Both the position numbers and the translations under genes were made by a program. A stretch of DNA of 19,671 nucleotides from an uncultured Oscillospiraceae bacterium (lineage in GTDB: Bacteria > Bacillota > Clostridia > Oscillospirales > Ruminococcaceae). Under the pieces are notes generated by a model, which was given only the letters and a program-made list of their open reading frames with translations, was not told the origin of the DNA and did not search any database. This document shows positions 5,901 through 14,285 of the stretch, in pieces. The stretch lies in the NCBI GenBank assembly GCA_934408835.1, contig CAKRVU010000004.1, forward strand, positions 1 to 19,671. Direction: 5' to 3'. Position 1 is the first letter of the stretch. The number at the start of each line of letters is the position of its first letter.

Positions 5901-5948
5901 TTGCGCGGAAACATTACACATCTTAATTTCAGAAAGAAGGAATGTTCT

Positions 5949-7169
5949 ATGATTAGTGTTGGTATTGATATATCCAAAGGTAAAAGCACAGTTTGCGTTA
6001 TAAAACCCGGAGGTGAAGTATTAAAAACGCCTTTTGAAATGCTTCATTCTATGGAATCAATACTCCGGCTTGTTAAGCTCATCAATTCCTATGATGAGGA
6101 AGCTCGTGTCATTTTGGAAGATACCGGGCACTACCACTTACCTGTGGTAACTCTGCTTGTTGAAAACGGTATTTTTACCTGCTGCGTAAATGCCTTGAGA
6201 ATGAAAAAGTTTTGTTCCCAAAGTATCAGGCGTGCAAAAACAGATAAAATTGATGCTGTTCATATTGCTCAATTCGGACTTGCATACTGGGATGAGTTAT
6301 CTCCCGTAAAGCTTCCCAAAGATGTTTATCGGGAACTTAAATTGCTTGCACGGCAGTATTATCAAACTGTTTCAATGCTTGTCAAAGCTAAAGTGAATTT
6401 AAGCAATTTACTTGACCAAGCCATGCCCGACATTAAAGATTTAATGAATGACAGTCCGAGCAATCACAAGCTTACCGATTTTGTTAAGCGTTATTATCAT
6501 TACAGTCATATTCTCGAAATGTGAGAAAAACGCTTCACATCTAATTATTGCAAATGGGCAAAAAAACAGGGATACCGTGTGTACGAACGTTTAGCAAGCA
6601 AAATTCTTGCCGTAGCTCAAAACGGTATCCCTGTGCTTCCAAACTCTCCCGTCACTAAGGCTGTAGTTATGGAAGCTGTACGGGTACTTCGTGAAATCGA
6701 AATATCCCGTAACACCATTTTATCACAAATGCAGGAACTTGCCAAGTCCTTACCTGAATTTTTTGTTGTAAGAGAAATGCCTTGTATCGGTGATACGCTT
6801 ACACCGCGCATTATCGCTGAGATTGGTGATGTGCGCCGTTTCAACAATAAGCACTCTCTAATTGCTTATGCCGGTATTGACGCACCACCGTATCAATCCG
6901 GAGCATTTAATGCTACAGAGCGTCATATTTCCAAACGTGGCAACAGTTATTTGTGTAAAACCGGATATGAAATTATGCAATCTCTTATTCAGCATAAACC
7001 CTTTGGCGACCATGTTTATGATTTCATATGCAGGAAACGTCTCGAAGGCAAATGCGGAAAAGAAGCTATGATTGCCGGTTTAAACAAATTCTTGCACATT
7101 TACTACGGCAGAGTAACTGAGCTTTACAATAACATCGACGAAGAATTGATATTCGGCAGTTCTCTCTGA
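5949..7169 (+). pseudogene. IS110-family transposase (406 codons) with one in-frame TGA
   Basis: The RuvC-like DEDD domain comes first: D7 (SVGIDISK), E57 (ILEDTG), D99 and D102 (KTDKIDA). The C-terminal transposase domain holds MPCIGDTLTPRIIAEIGD, AYAGIDAPPYQSG and ISKRGNSYL. The enzyme recombines DNA under guidance of a bridge RNA. ATG at 5949 is chosen because AAGGA lies 8 bases upstream; the frame is open further upstream to 5838 but that part is the RNA region. Codon 192 (6522-6524) is TGA between HILEM and EKRFTSNY; otherwise the frame is intact on both sides. One base change would explain it. Readthrough or a very young mutation are both possible. Confidence 0.85.
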
Positions 7170-7426
7170 TATTTTTATCTGTGTTTGCTATGCAATTCTT
7201 TACTTTGATATTTTATTAATTTTTCATTTTTCCTCTTGACTTTTCTTAACAGGTTTCTTGTAAACAAAATTTTATATTTCCATAATAATCCAATTTTCAT
7301 GCTATTTCAACCCTTCTTTCACTTATTTGTATTTTAGTCATAATTTACGACTGTATATCATTTTTTGATATTGGGGGCGGTTGAAATCCTTACCTGACAG
7401 CTTATCTTTATAGATAAATCTGTCAG
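7170..7426. other. AT-rich right flank of the IS110 element with a strong hairpin
   Basis: No gene is seen. The stretch is very AT-rich up to about 7370. GGGGGCGG (7373-7380) and CGCCC (7430-7434) then frame a hairpin: CTGACAG (7394-7400) with CTGTCAG (7420-7426), and inside it TTATCT TTAT AGATAA. It lies exactly where the recombinase fragment at 7427-7513 stops. Confidence 0.4.
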
Positions 7427-7513
7427 TCACGCCCTTACCATATAAAAAGAGATTAGCTGTCTAGCTTCGTTTTGCTCTCTGCTAGATACTCGAATATAGC
7501 CATAGATATTCAT
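7427..7513 (-). pseudogene. N-terminal fragment of a serine recombinase (resolvase/invertase)
   Basis: A strong ribosome site (GAGGAG) precedes an ATG that begins MNIYGYIRVSSREQNEARQL. This is the conserved start of resolvase/invertase-family serine recombinases, with the catalytic Ser in the RVSS motif. Homology ends after about 21 residues; the frame closes seven codons later (SFYMVRA, TGA) at the base of a large hairpin. The rest of the gene is absent from the window. It was probably cut by the neighbouring insertion. The intact enzyme would resolve or invert DNA. Confidence 0.7.
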
Positions 7514-7965
7514 TTTGTTATCTCCTCACTTACTACAAGATAAAAGAAAAACAGAAACGGCAAATTGACGTCCCTGTTTGAGGCGTTTTGGTTTCTTCTG
7601 TTGCTAGGGGTTGTACTTTGGGTTTCCGACACAGGCGTTCCTGGGCAGTACGTCTGTCAGCTCATCAGCATTAGCTTCTGTTCAATAATATGTCCAAAAG
7701 TGTTGACAAATCAATTGATTTAGAATATAATACAAGCACGTGTAGAGCCTTCTAGATTTTACTTCATTTCGTCTCATTTGTAAAAGAATGTTAATGGAAT
7801 AAGGTAATTTCTTTGTGAAAAAGAAACGGAGCAGGAATGATTTCAAATTGCACAAAATACACTTGAACGTTTGTACGAAGTGCCCATGAACCAATTTTAA
7901 AAAATGGATTAACTTCTTTTCTCAATTATGGTTTCAATAAAAGGAATAAAAAATAACCCCATTAG
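7514..7965. other. Non-coding stretch with one consensus promoter and no intact gene
   Basis: This is the upstream region of the broken recombinase followed by AT-rich sequence. The only clear signal is the promoter at 7703-7731. A plus-strand frame around 7815-7900 reads like decayed coding sequence (FQIAQNTLERLYEVPMNQF after an in-frame stop), but no family is recognised. Confidence 0.4.
7703..7731 (+). promoter_or_regulatory. Perfect sigma-A promoter without an intact gene
   Basis: TTGACA (7703-7708), 17 bases, TATAAT (7726-7731) match the consensus at every position. The downstream sequence shows only short or broken frames up to the repeat at 7966. It probably once drove a resistance or regulatory gene now lost, or it drives a short RNA. 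Confidence 0.6.
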
Positions 7966-8418
7966 CTGAGACTGTATTAGTAGTACAAGTCTCAGTAATT
8001 GGACATGAACTACTTCATGTTCAAACACTAACAGGGCTTGTTCTGGTGCTATCTAGATGGTATTTTTAGAATAAATTGTTAAAAGGTTTGAATGTGATTG
8101 TCAGGTCGTCATTCAAGCTCTTTTCTTTTTGCCTACATGTATACTGAAGGCAAATCAACAAGCACCGTTAAATGATACCGGACTGATAGATAATGTGCCA
8201 TGACACAAGATTAAAAACGATCCATCTTGCTAAGCACGCCTGTGTTGCATGGAAACGACCGGAAAAACATATCCAATGCTAACCAAAAGGCGGGTACAGA
8301 AACTGGTACCTTCTAAAAGCTAGGCCACCTTATCAATCAATTTTTGCAAATCAATGATAAGGTGGCATGAAATAGGTGCCTTGAGTGGAAAGATTCGAAC
8401 CCGTGAAATACTACGATT
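7966..8418 (-). repeat. Structured repeat, copy B (inverted relative to copy A)
   Basis: The reverse complement aligns with 4450-4937 over its whole length, by eye about 70-75% identical. It starts with a degraded tRNA T-arm and 3' end (8385-8418) just after tRNA-Leu. It keeps the hairpins: CCACCTTATCA (8325-8335) pairs perfectly with TGATAAGGTGG (8355-8365); CAAGAT/ATCTTG is retained; the terminal CTGAGACT (7966-7973) pairs with AGTCTCAG (7988-7995). Many differences from copy A are transitions, and several preserve pairing. Read in the plus direction it also gives a tract resembling the minus-strand translation of copy A (TYPMLTKRR against TYPMLNKRR) but with stops. In both copies the unit lies downstream of a tRNA gene in the same orientation. 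Confidence 0.5.
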
Positions 8419-8439
8419 CCATGTCCCCTAAAAACGAAA

Positions 8440-8526
8440 TGGTGCGGATAAGAGGACTTGAACCTCCACGAAGTTGCCTTCACTAGAACCTGAATCTAGC
8501 GCGTCTGCCGATTCCGCCATATCCGC
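8440..8526 (-). tRNA. tRNA-Leu (anticodon CAG)
   Basis: An 87-base class II tRNA. The acceptor stem is GCGGATA/TATCCGC with discriminator A and encoded CCA (plus 8440-8442). The anticodon arm is CTAGA, TTCAGGT, TCTAG, giving anticodon CAG. It has a long variable arm and the T-arm GAGGTTCAAGTCCTC. A consensus promoter lies 36 bases upstream. It appears intact and functional, unlike the Gln-like relic at 4408. Confidence 0.95.
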
Positions 8527-8561
8527 ATAGTTTATGATATCTGATTAAAAATCTTAATTTT

Positions 8562-8590
8562 ATGATAGCATGAATTTTGACGTATGTCAA
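8562..8590 (-). promoter_or_regulatory. Promoter of tRNA-Leu
   Basis: On the minus strand: TTGACA (plus 8585-8590), 17 bases, TATCAT (plus 8562-8567). The predicted start is about 30 bases before the mature tRNA. Confidence 0.75.
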
Positions 8591-8730
8591 GAGTTTTTTT
8601 GGAAAAATCTTTAATTTTATGTAAATTGCAATATCAAATCGAACAGTGTCAAAAATTCAGCAAATAAATGGAAATCGAAGATTTTACGAGGTAAACGGTT
8701 CATCCGATCCCAAACAGATTAAATGAGAAG

Positions 8731-8777
8731 ATGCCCCTGACCCAAAGCTGAAGACAGCGATAGCGGGACAGGGGCAT
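8731..8777 (-). terminator. Terminator after the dCMP deaminase gene
   Basis: ATGCCCCTG (8731-8739) pairs with CAGGGGCAT (8769-8777). The stem continues through CCC/GGG after one A:A mismatch, and an inner GCTG/CAGC caps the loop. It begins 7 bases after the gene's stop. The T tract is poor (CTTCTCATTT), so termination may be partial. Confidence 0.65.
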
Positions 8778-8783
8778 TTTGGG

Positions 8784-9260
8784 TTACAGCGACAATTCAA
8801 CGCTGTGTTCGTTAGACTGGTAGCGTTCGTATAAGACGCCGGCCATGTCAAACATTTTTTTAGAGGCAAGCACACCGTCCGAATCGGGATATTTATCCGC
8901 GCGATAGACGATACGGCGAATTCTGGATTGTATAATCGCTTTGGCGCACTCGTTGCAGGGGAAAAGGGTGGTGTATAAGGTAGCGCCCTCCAAGCAGCGG
9001 TTGCTGTTCAAAATGGCATTAAGCTCCGCATGACATACGAAAGGGTATTTGGTATCGAGAGGGTCTCCGCTGTTTCCCCATGGGAGGAGGTCATCCGAGC
9101 AGCCTGCCGGCATACCGTTATATCCCAGAGAGAGAATGTGGTTATTTTTTCCGACAATGCAAGAGCCAACCTGCGTATTGGGATCTTTGCTGCGCAGAGA
9201 GGAGAGGAGTGCAATTCCCATAAAATATTCGTCCCACGATAGGTAGTCGTTTCGTTTCAC
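8784..9260 (-). CDS. Deoxycytidylate (dCMP) deaminase, ComEB-like (158 aa)
   Basis: Zinc enzyme that deaminates dCMP to dUMP for thymidylate synthesis. The zinc site is CHAELNA (H77, catalytic E79) and FPCNEC (C102, C105). The N-terminal WDEYFMGIALLSSLRSKDP, GYNGMPAG and the length of 158 aa are those of bacterial dCMP deaminases. The start is GTG; AGGAG lies inside the last codons of ilvD, whose stop is only 4 bases upstream, so the two genes are co-transcribed and probably translationally coupled. The pairing of pyrimidine salvage with branched-chain amino acid synthesis is unusual, and a functional link is not evident. A terminator follows at once. Confidence 0.92.
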   Translation of the reverse strand: MKRNDYLSWDEYFMGIALLSSLRSKDPNTQVGSCIVGKNNHILSLGYNGMPAGCSDDLLPWGNSGDPLDTKYPFVCHAELNAILNSNRCLEGATLYTTLFPCNECAKAIIQSRIRRIVYRADKYPDSDGVLASKKMFDMAGVLYERYQSNEHSVELSL

Positions 9261-9264
9261 TTTA

Positions 9265-10929
9265 TCATTCTCCTTTGTCCAAAAACGCTGCGCCGGCGGA
9301 ACCGGAGGAAACCATCTGCGCGTAGCGTTTGAGATACCCGGTTAACGGTTTTTCCTTTGGTCGGAAGTTGTTTCGGCGTTTTGCAAGCTCCGAGTCCGAA
9401 AGGGCAACGGACAAAGAGCGTCCCGGAATGTCAATGGTAATCTGGTCGCCGTCTTGCAGCAGACCGATCATGCCGCCTTCAGCCGCCTCGGGGGAAATGT
9501 GACCCACGCAAGCGCCACGCGTTGCGCCGGAAAAACGCCCATCAGTCAAAAGGGCGACCGATTCGCCCAGACCGCGACCAATCAGATTGGCTGTGGGCGC
9601 AAGCATTTCGCGCATGCCTGGACCGCCTTTGGGCCCTTCGTAGCGAATGACAACAACGTCTCCCGGGTGAATGCCGCCCGACAAAATTGCCTCGTTTGCG
9701 CTTTCTTCCGAATCGAAGACCCGTGCAGGACCGGTATGGGAGAGCATATCAGGCAGCACGGCGCCCTTTTTGACAACGGCGCCATCAGGCGCAAGGTTGC
9801 CCGTTAGTACGGCGATCCCGCCGTCCGGAGCAATCGGTCGATCAATTGAACGGATGACAGTACCGTCCGGTGACGGCGCGTCCTTGCAGCGTGCGGAGAC
9901 GGTTCCGGAGACCGTTGGTAAATCCGTATGAATCAGCCCGCCGCGGGCAAGTTCTTTTAGAATAGATGGAAGACCGCCTGCTCTTTGCAGATCAGAGAGG
10001 AAGACGTTTCCGGCAGGATTGAGTTTACACAGCTGCGGGACGTTTCGTCCAATCCGGTCGACGTCGTTTAGGGTAACGGATACGCCGGCTTCGCGAGCTA
10101 TCGCAAGCAGGTGCAGGACGGTGTTGGTGGAACAGCCCAGCGCCATGTCAGCTGCAATTGCGTTTTCAAACGCCTCCTTTGTCAGGATATCCCTTGGGCG
10201 GAGGTTATCTTTTAATAGGCAAATAATCCTCTCTCCTGCTTCTTTTGCCAAACGTCTGCGTTTGGAGGAGGCGGCCGGGATAACCCCGTTTCCGGGAAGC
10301 GCCATCCCGATTGCCTCGGTCAAACAGTTCATCGAATTTGCCGTGTACATGCCAGAGCAAGAACCGCAGCCGGGGCATGCGTTTTCCTCATAACAAGAAA
10401 GCGTATCCTCCGATATCTGTCCGGCAGCATGCTGCCCTACCGCTTCAAACACCTCGGAAAGACCAACGCGGCTGGCACCAACCTGACCAGGTTCCATAGG
10501 GCCGCCGGAGACGAAGATGGACGGCAAATTCAGCCGTGCGGCCGCCATCAGCATTGCCGGTACGATCTTATCGCAGTTGGGGATAAAGACAGCGGCGTCG
10601 AGCGGGTGCGCCATTAGCATGACCTCAATCGAATCTGCAATCAGTTCCCGTGAAGCAAGAGAATATTTCATTCCCTCATGGTTCATGGATAGTCCATCGC
10701 AAACCCCAATGGTGCGGAATTCGAAGGGGACGCCGCCGGCATTTCGGATACCAGCCTTGACAGCGTCTGCAATTTTGTCTAAATCCATATGTCCAGGGAT
10801 ATAGTCGCTGCAGGAATTCACAACGGCGATGAAGGGACGGGAAATCTCGGTATCGGTAATTCCGAGCGCTTTTAACAGGGCGCGGTGCGGCGTCCGTTCC
10901 GGTCCCTGTTTGATTTGATCGCTACGCAT
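9265..10929 (-). CDS. ilvD: Dihydroxy-acid dehydratase IlvD (554 aa)
   Basis: Iron-sulfur enzyme that dehydrates 2,3-dihydroxy acids in valine, isoleucine and leucine biosynthesis. Cluster ligands are visible in VVNSCSD (C40), [10 protein letters not shown] and [21 protein letters not shown] (split here as CPGCGSC and MYTANSMNC). Other family blocks are [45 protein letters not shown] and [13 protein letters not shown]. The frame is open to 10980, but the start is set at 10929: GGAGG lies 8 bases upstream and the promoter at 10952-10980 would otherwise be inside the gene. Full length; leads a two-gene operon with dCMP deaminase. No T-box leader or attenuator is seen between the promoter and the start. 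Confidence 0.97.
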   Translation of the reverse strand: MRSDQIKQGPERTPHRALLKALGITDTEISRPFIAVVNSCSDYIPGHMDLDKIADAVKAGIRNAGGVPFEFRTIGVCDGLSMNHEGMKYSLASRELIADSIEVMLMAHPLDAAVFIPNCDKIVPAMLMAAARLNLPSIFVSGGPMEPGQVGASRVGLSEVFEAVGQHAAGQISEDTLSCYEENACPGCGSCSGMYTANSMNCLTEAIGMALPGNGVIPAASSKRRRLAKEAGERIICLLKDNLRPRDILTKEAFENAIAADMALGCSTNTVLHLLAIAREAGVSVTLNDVDRIGRNVPQLCKLNPAGNVFLSDLQRAGGLPSILKELARGGLIHTDLPTVSGTVSARCKDAPSPDGTVIRSIDRPIAPDGGIAVLTGNLAPDGAVVKKGAVLPDMLSHTGPARVFDSEESANEAILSGGIHPGDVVVIRYEGPKGGPGMREMLAPTANLIGRGLGESVALLTDGRFSGATRGACVGHISPEAAEGGMIGLLQDGDQITIDIPGRSLSVALSDSELAKRRNNFRPKEKPLTGYLKRYAQMVSSGSAGAAFLDKGE

Positions 10930-10951
10930 AGAAACGACCTCCTTTTCCTTT

Positions 10952-10980
10952 ATTGTACCCAACAGACCGGAAAAAGTCAA
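10952..10980 (-). promoter_or_regulatory. Promoter of ilvD operon
   Basis: On the minus strand: TTGACT (plus 10975-10980), 17 bases, TACAAT (plus 10952-10957). The leader is only about 15-20 bases, which leaves no room for a T-box. Confidence 0.7.
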
Positions 10981-11421
10981 CCGCTTTTCTCCCCTCCTCC
11001 ACGCCTGTCTTATTAAATGAAGGAAATTTCAATTCTGAAGGTACACAAATGGTCAAGAAGACACACTGTCTTTTCGAGTGAACGAAGTGCGATGGCAGCA
11101 TAAAGGGAAATTAGTTATTCTATTTCTAACCTGGAGACAACAGCAAATCAGCTCATGGCATTCTCTAGAGAGCATTGGAAAATTTGATAGATGCACTATT
11201 CTTTTTCACAAAGATGACAGTACCATTTCCTGGGTAAAAACGAATATAAAATTGTGATTTTTTTGTGAAACTTTACTTTTGCTGTCCATAAATATTTCAC
11301 TACTGCATCTGTTAAGGAGTTTTTTGTCAAGGAAAATATGCTCTCTGCTCTTTTGAACACTAACCGTTTTTGACCTCATTTGCTTTTTTATAAAATGGGA
11401 GTGGTGAGCCCTAAAAAAAGC
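10981..11421. other. Intergenic region with no recognisable gene
   Basis: About 440 bases between the divergent ilvD operon and the surface-protein promoter. It is AT-rich with several short A or T runs. I see no ORF with a ribosome site, no tRNA and no strong hairpin. A minus-strand open frame (11206-11523) has no plausible start signal. Confidence 0.5.
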
Positions 11422-11450
11422 TTGCAAGATCAAATGATCTGTGTTATAAT
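11422..11450 (+). promoter_or_regulatory. Promoter upstream of the surface-protein gene
   Basis: TTGCAA (11422-11427), 17 bases, TATAAT (11445-11450). Transcription would begin about 195 bases before the ATG at 11652, leaving a long leader in which no clear regulatory structure was found. Confidence 0.6.
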
Positions 11451-11651
11451 AAAAATCAAATATATGATGCTGTTGTACCATCGTTGATTTGAAAAAACGG
11501 TTTGTAATAGTCTGGCGTTCCATTTGGCTTTTGAACGGAACATGAATGCAGGCGGCGGTGTCAAGCAGAAAGCCTCTTTGTCTGAAGTGATGAGGTTATA
11601 TTGTAATAAGAGAAGCATTTCGTTTGGAATTTTAGAAACGGGAGAATTGAT

Positions 11652-12389
11652 ATGAAAAAACGAATTTTAACAGTGACTTTAGCCAGTTCGATTGCAGCCG
11701 GAATGATTTCATTGATGCACGTTGGTTCTGTCTGTATGGCGCAGAAAGCCTTGCCTGGGGGCGGTATGCAAGAAGGAAACCCCGTTTTTTTAACCGGGGC
11801 GATTGATAACGGAACTATTTGCGCCAAAAACGCTTATCAGGGTGCGGAGTATGATAACTATTATATTATGGTAATCGATCAGGCGGGAGAACCTTTGGCA
11901 AACGCCCAGGTGGCGTATCGGCTTGATTCCGGCAGTGTGAGGGATGCCGAAACGGACGCTAATGGCATTTTTACGGTGACAGAGCTAGACGCCGAGTCGC
12001 ATAAAATCGTTGTGGGAGACGCCGCGCAAGTTGAGGTTAATCGGGAAGCTACTGCTGATAATCCTGTCGTTTCCGTTGTACAGACCACTGCGCAGATTTC
12101 CGATGATGATTTGGTGACCGATGGGAGCGCCGATCGCACAGCGGATGAGTATAACGCTCCTGTTTACCTCACGACAACAGCGAGGGGCGGTCCTGATTCA
12201 GGGGGATCGGATGATTCTGGTTCCGGCGGTTCTGGATCCGGTTCAGATGGTTCCGGCGGTGCGGGTTCTGGTGTTCCGGGGGCGAACAGCCCGACTACCG
12301 GTGATTTTTCCCTTGCCGGTCAAATCGCCGGTGTTATCCTGTCCGGGGCTGCTATGACCATCGTTTTGAAACGCCGGAAACGCTCCTAA
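11652..12389 (+). CDS. Cell-wall-anchored surface protein with CnaB/transthyretin-like domain (245 aa)
   Basis: Residues 1-30 are a signal peptide (MKKRILTVTLASSIAAGMIS, cut near VCMA). Residues about 70-125 match a prealbumin or carboxypeptidase-regulatory fold: VIDQAGEPLANAQVAYRLDS, TDANGIFTVTELDAESHKIVV. A Thr-rich segment and a Gly/Ser/Asp linker (about 178-212) follow. Then come the sorting-type motif SPTTGD (about 213-218), a hydrophobic segment and the basic tail LKRRKRS. SPTTG is a divergent LPxTG; such xPxTG variants occur in Clostridia. The expected role is a small extracellular protein linked to the wall by a sortase. No sortase is in the window. GGGAG lies 7 bases before the ATG. 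Membrane retention without sortase processing is the alternative. Confidence 0.75.
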   Translation: MKKRILTVTLASSIAAGMISLMHVGSVCMAQKALPGGGMQEGNPVFLTGAIDNGTICAKNAYQGAEYDNYYIMVIDQAGEPLANAQVAYRLDSGSVRDAETDANGIFTVTELDAESHKIVVGDAAQVEVNREATADNPVVSVVQTTAQISDDDLVTDGSADRTADEYNAPVYLTTTARGGPDSGGSDDSGSGGSGSGSDGSGGAGSGVPGANSPTTGDFSLAGQIAGVILSGAAMTIVLKRRKRS

Positions 12390-12694
12390 TCTGTCACAAG
12401 TTGCATAATGCTTGGCTCGATTGCTTTCATTCTGCGTGAAGGAAGCTCGGTCATATTGGAGGATCATGGGATTTTATGGCTCATTTCCTTGTCCAGGCGG
12501 AAGCGTTCGGGTCGTTTGATATCGCTGCCATCTGATAGGTCGGAGGATAACAGGAAGACGAGAGACTGCGTGTGGCAGAAAAGCATTTGAAAAATATTTT
12601 TAAATATTTATAGAATTTTCACGAATTCATCATACGAGTTTGTTATATTATAACCGTAGTACACGGAATCAAGATATGAGCGCAGGAGGTTATT
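12390..12694 (+). other. Intergenic region carrying a probable htrA promoter
   Basis: About 305 bases. No terminator is obvious after the surface-protein gene. The best promoter reading is TTCATC (12626-12631), 17 bases, TATAAC (12649-12654), with an AT-rich tract just upstream that could serve as an UP element. The -35 is weak. Confidence 0.35.
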
Positions 12695-14029
12695 ATGAGC
12701 GATATCTTTGAAAAACAAAACAACCATTCTTCTGATCAGCGGAAGCCCGACGGACAGAGCGGGTCGGCTTCAAATCAGAAAGCGTCCAATCAATCCTATA
12801 GCGGATACGGTTATAATTATAACCAACAATCAGGACAAACGCCTCCGCAGAAAAATCGGGCGCCGAAAAAGAAAAAAACCAAAAACGGTGGTATTTCCTC
12901 TACGCTGGTTGCGGTAGCTATCATATGCGCTATCGTTGGCGGCGCTGTAGGAAGTGGTATTACATACACCATGACGCCGCAAGGCGACGGCTCCGGCATC
13001 GCCTCTCAAAACATCACCATTGACGATAGCTATAATACAGCCGTTGAGGCGGTGGCAGCAAAAGATCTTCCTTCTATTGTCGGCATCAGTCTGATGCAGC
13101 AGACAACAACTACCGGCAGCCAGCTTCCTTTCTTTTCGCAGCAGCCGGGAACTTCTGAACAAGGGACGCAGCAAACGACCATTTCAGAGGGCTCAGGAGT
13201 TGTATATAAAGAAGACGGATACATTATCACCAATTACCACGTTGTGCAAAGCGCGGTTGAAAACAGTGCAATCACCATTAAAGTATATTTAGATCAGGAT
13301 CGGGATACCGGTTATGATGCTAAAGTAGTTGGTTATGACGCAGGGGCAGATCTTGCCGTCATTAAAATTGATAAGACAGGCTTGACGCCGATTGAAATTG
13401 GAAATTCGGATGAAATTCAGGTAGGACAGCCGGCAATTGCGATAGGGAATCCCGGGGGCATGGACTTTATGGGTTCTGTCAGCAGCGGAATCGTCAGCGG
13501 TGTTAACCGTACGATTACACTTGAAAGCGGCGTGGAAATGAACCTGATACAAACGGACGCGGCGATCAACCCCGGTAATTCCGGCGGCGCGTTGGTGGAC
13601 GGCACTGGAAAGCTGATTGGAATCAGCAGCGCTAAGCTTGCCAGCGATAATTTTGAAGGAATGGGCTTTGCGATTCCCATTAATGACGCTGTTACAATTT
13701 GCGATAATTTAATCCAAAACGAAGGGAAGACAACGCCATATCTTGGAATTACCATGGATACTCGGTATACCGCCTCTTACCTTGAGTCAAGAGGATTGCC
13801 TGCCGGAGTTGTAGTTTCAAATGTGGCTGAGGGTTCTCCCGCGGCGTCAGCTGGAATCAAAGCCGGTGACATTATCACGAAAATAGCTGGAACGGCAACG
13901 CCTACCTCCGATGTGCTAAAGAGCGAGCTTGCAAAACACAATGTTGGGGACACCGTCCAGCTTGAGGTTTATCGTTTTAATGCTACCACGACTGTTTCAG
14001 TTGTTTTAGGCGAAGCGAGCATGCAGTAA
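12695..14029 (+). CDS. htrA: HtrA/DegP-type membrane-anchored serine protease with PDZ domain (444 aa)
   Basis: Degrades or refolds misfolded proteins at the outer face of the membrane. A Ser/Gln/Asn-rich cytoplasmic part with a basic stretch (about residues 1-68) is followed by a membrane segment (about 70-92, STLVAVAIICAIVGGAVGSG). The trypsin-like domain follows, with catalytic H182 (NYHVV), D219 (GADLAVIKID) and S296 (NPGNSGGALVDG). A PDZ domain (about 345-440: YLGITMD, GVVVSNVAEGSPAASAGIKAGDII, VGDTVQLEVYR) ends the protein. The architecture is that of Gram-positive HtrA. AGGAGG lies 6 bases before the ATG. A strong terminator follows, so it is probably monocistronic. No CssRS-type repeat operator was recognised upstream. 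Confidence 0.95.
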   Translation: MSDIFEKQNNHSSDQRKPDGQSGSASNQKASNQSYSGYGYNYNQQSGQTPPQKNRAPKKKKTKNGGISSTLVAVAIICAIVGGAVGSGITYTMTPQGDGSGIASQNITIDDSYNTAVEAVAAKDLPSIVGISLMQQTTTTGSQLPFFSQQPGTSEQGTQQTTISEGSGVVYKEDGYIITNYHVVQSAVENSAITIKVYLDQDRDTGYDAKVVGYDAGADLAVIKIDKTGLTPIEIGNSDEIQVGQPAIAIGNPGGMDFMGSVSSGIVSGVNRTITLESGVEMNLIQTDAAINPGNSGGALVDGTGKLIGISSAKLASDNFEGMGFAIPINDAVTICDNLIQNEGKTTPYLGITMDTRYTASYLESRGLPAGVVVSNVAEGSPAASAGIKAGDIITKIAGTATPTSDVLKSELAKHNVGDTVQLEVYRFNATTTVSVVLGEASMQ

Positions 14030-14040
14030 TGAATCATAAA

Positions 14041-14076
14041 AACATCAGCGTCCGATAAGGGCGCTGATGTTTTTTG
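14041..14076 (+). terminator. Terminator of htrA
   Basis: AACATCAGCG (14041-14050) pairs with CGCTGATGTT (14062-14071), extended inward by TCC/GGG, and is followed by a run of T. It lies 11 bases after the htrA stop. Confidence 0.9.
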
Positions 14077-14285
14077 CATCTTAGGGGCAAAATGTTTAAA
14101 CGCAAAAATATCCTTTATATCACGAGTTCGAGTTTGCTAATCGAATGAAAATCAAAGGCGACTACGCTGTGAGGGAGGTTAATCGTGCCCAGCAGCCCGC
14201 GAGCAGACGCTCTTTGGAAGGATAAAGGGGACGGGAAAACGCTGCGGGACAGAGGGTTGGCAGGTTTCCATCATTATCGGAAGAA

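Larger units (their letters stand above)
5680..7440 (+). mobile_element. IS110-family insertion sequence (ends approximate)
   Basis: The element consists of about 270 non-coding, structured bases, a DEDD transposase frame of 406 codons, and an AT-rich right flank. IS110 elements lack terminal inverted repeats and make no target duplication, so the exact ends cannot be fixed by eye. The left end probably lies between 5650 and 5735. The right end probably lies near 7430-7455, where the serine-recombinase homology on the other strand breaks off. The transposase has one in-frame stop, so the copy is probably inactive unless that stop is read through. Confidence 0.65.

Noticed and set aside
4484..8418. 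CRISPR array or tracrRNA
   Set aside because: There are no short direct repeats with spacers and no cas genes. The two repeats are long, inverted and only two in number.
10930..10980. Longer ilvD start (17 extra residues)
   Set aside because: That start lies at the -35 box of a consensus promoter and lacks a ribosome site; the ATG at 10929 has GGAGG.
10930..11651. T-box or other amino-acid riboswitch for ilvD
   Set aside because: The leader between promoter and ATG is under 25 bases, and no T-box motif is seen.
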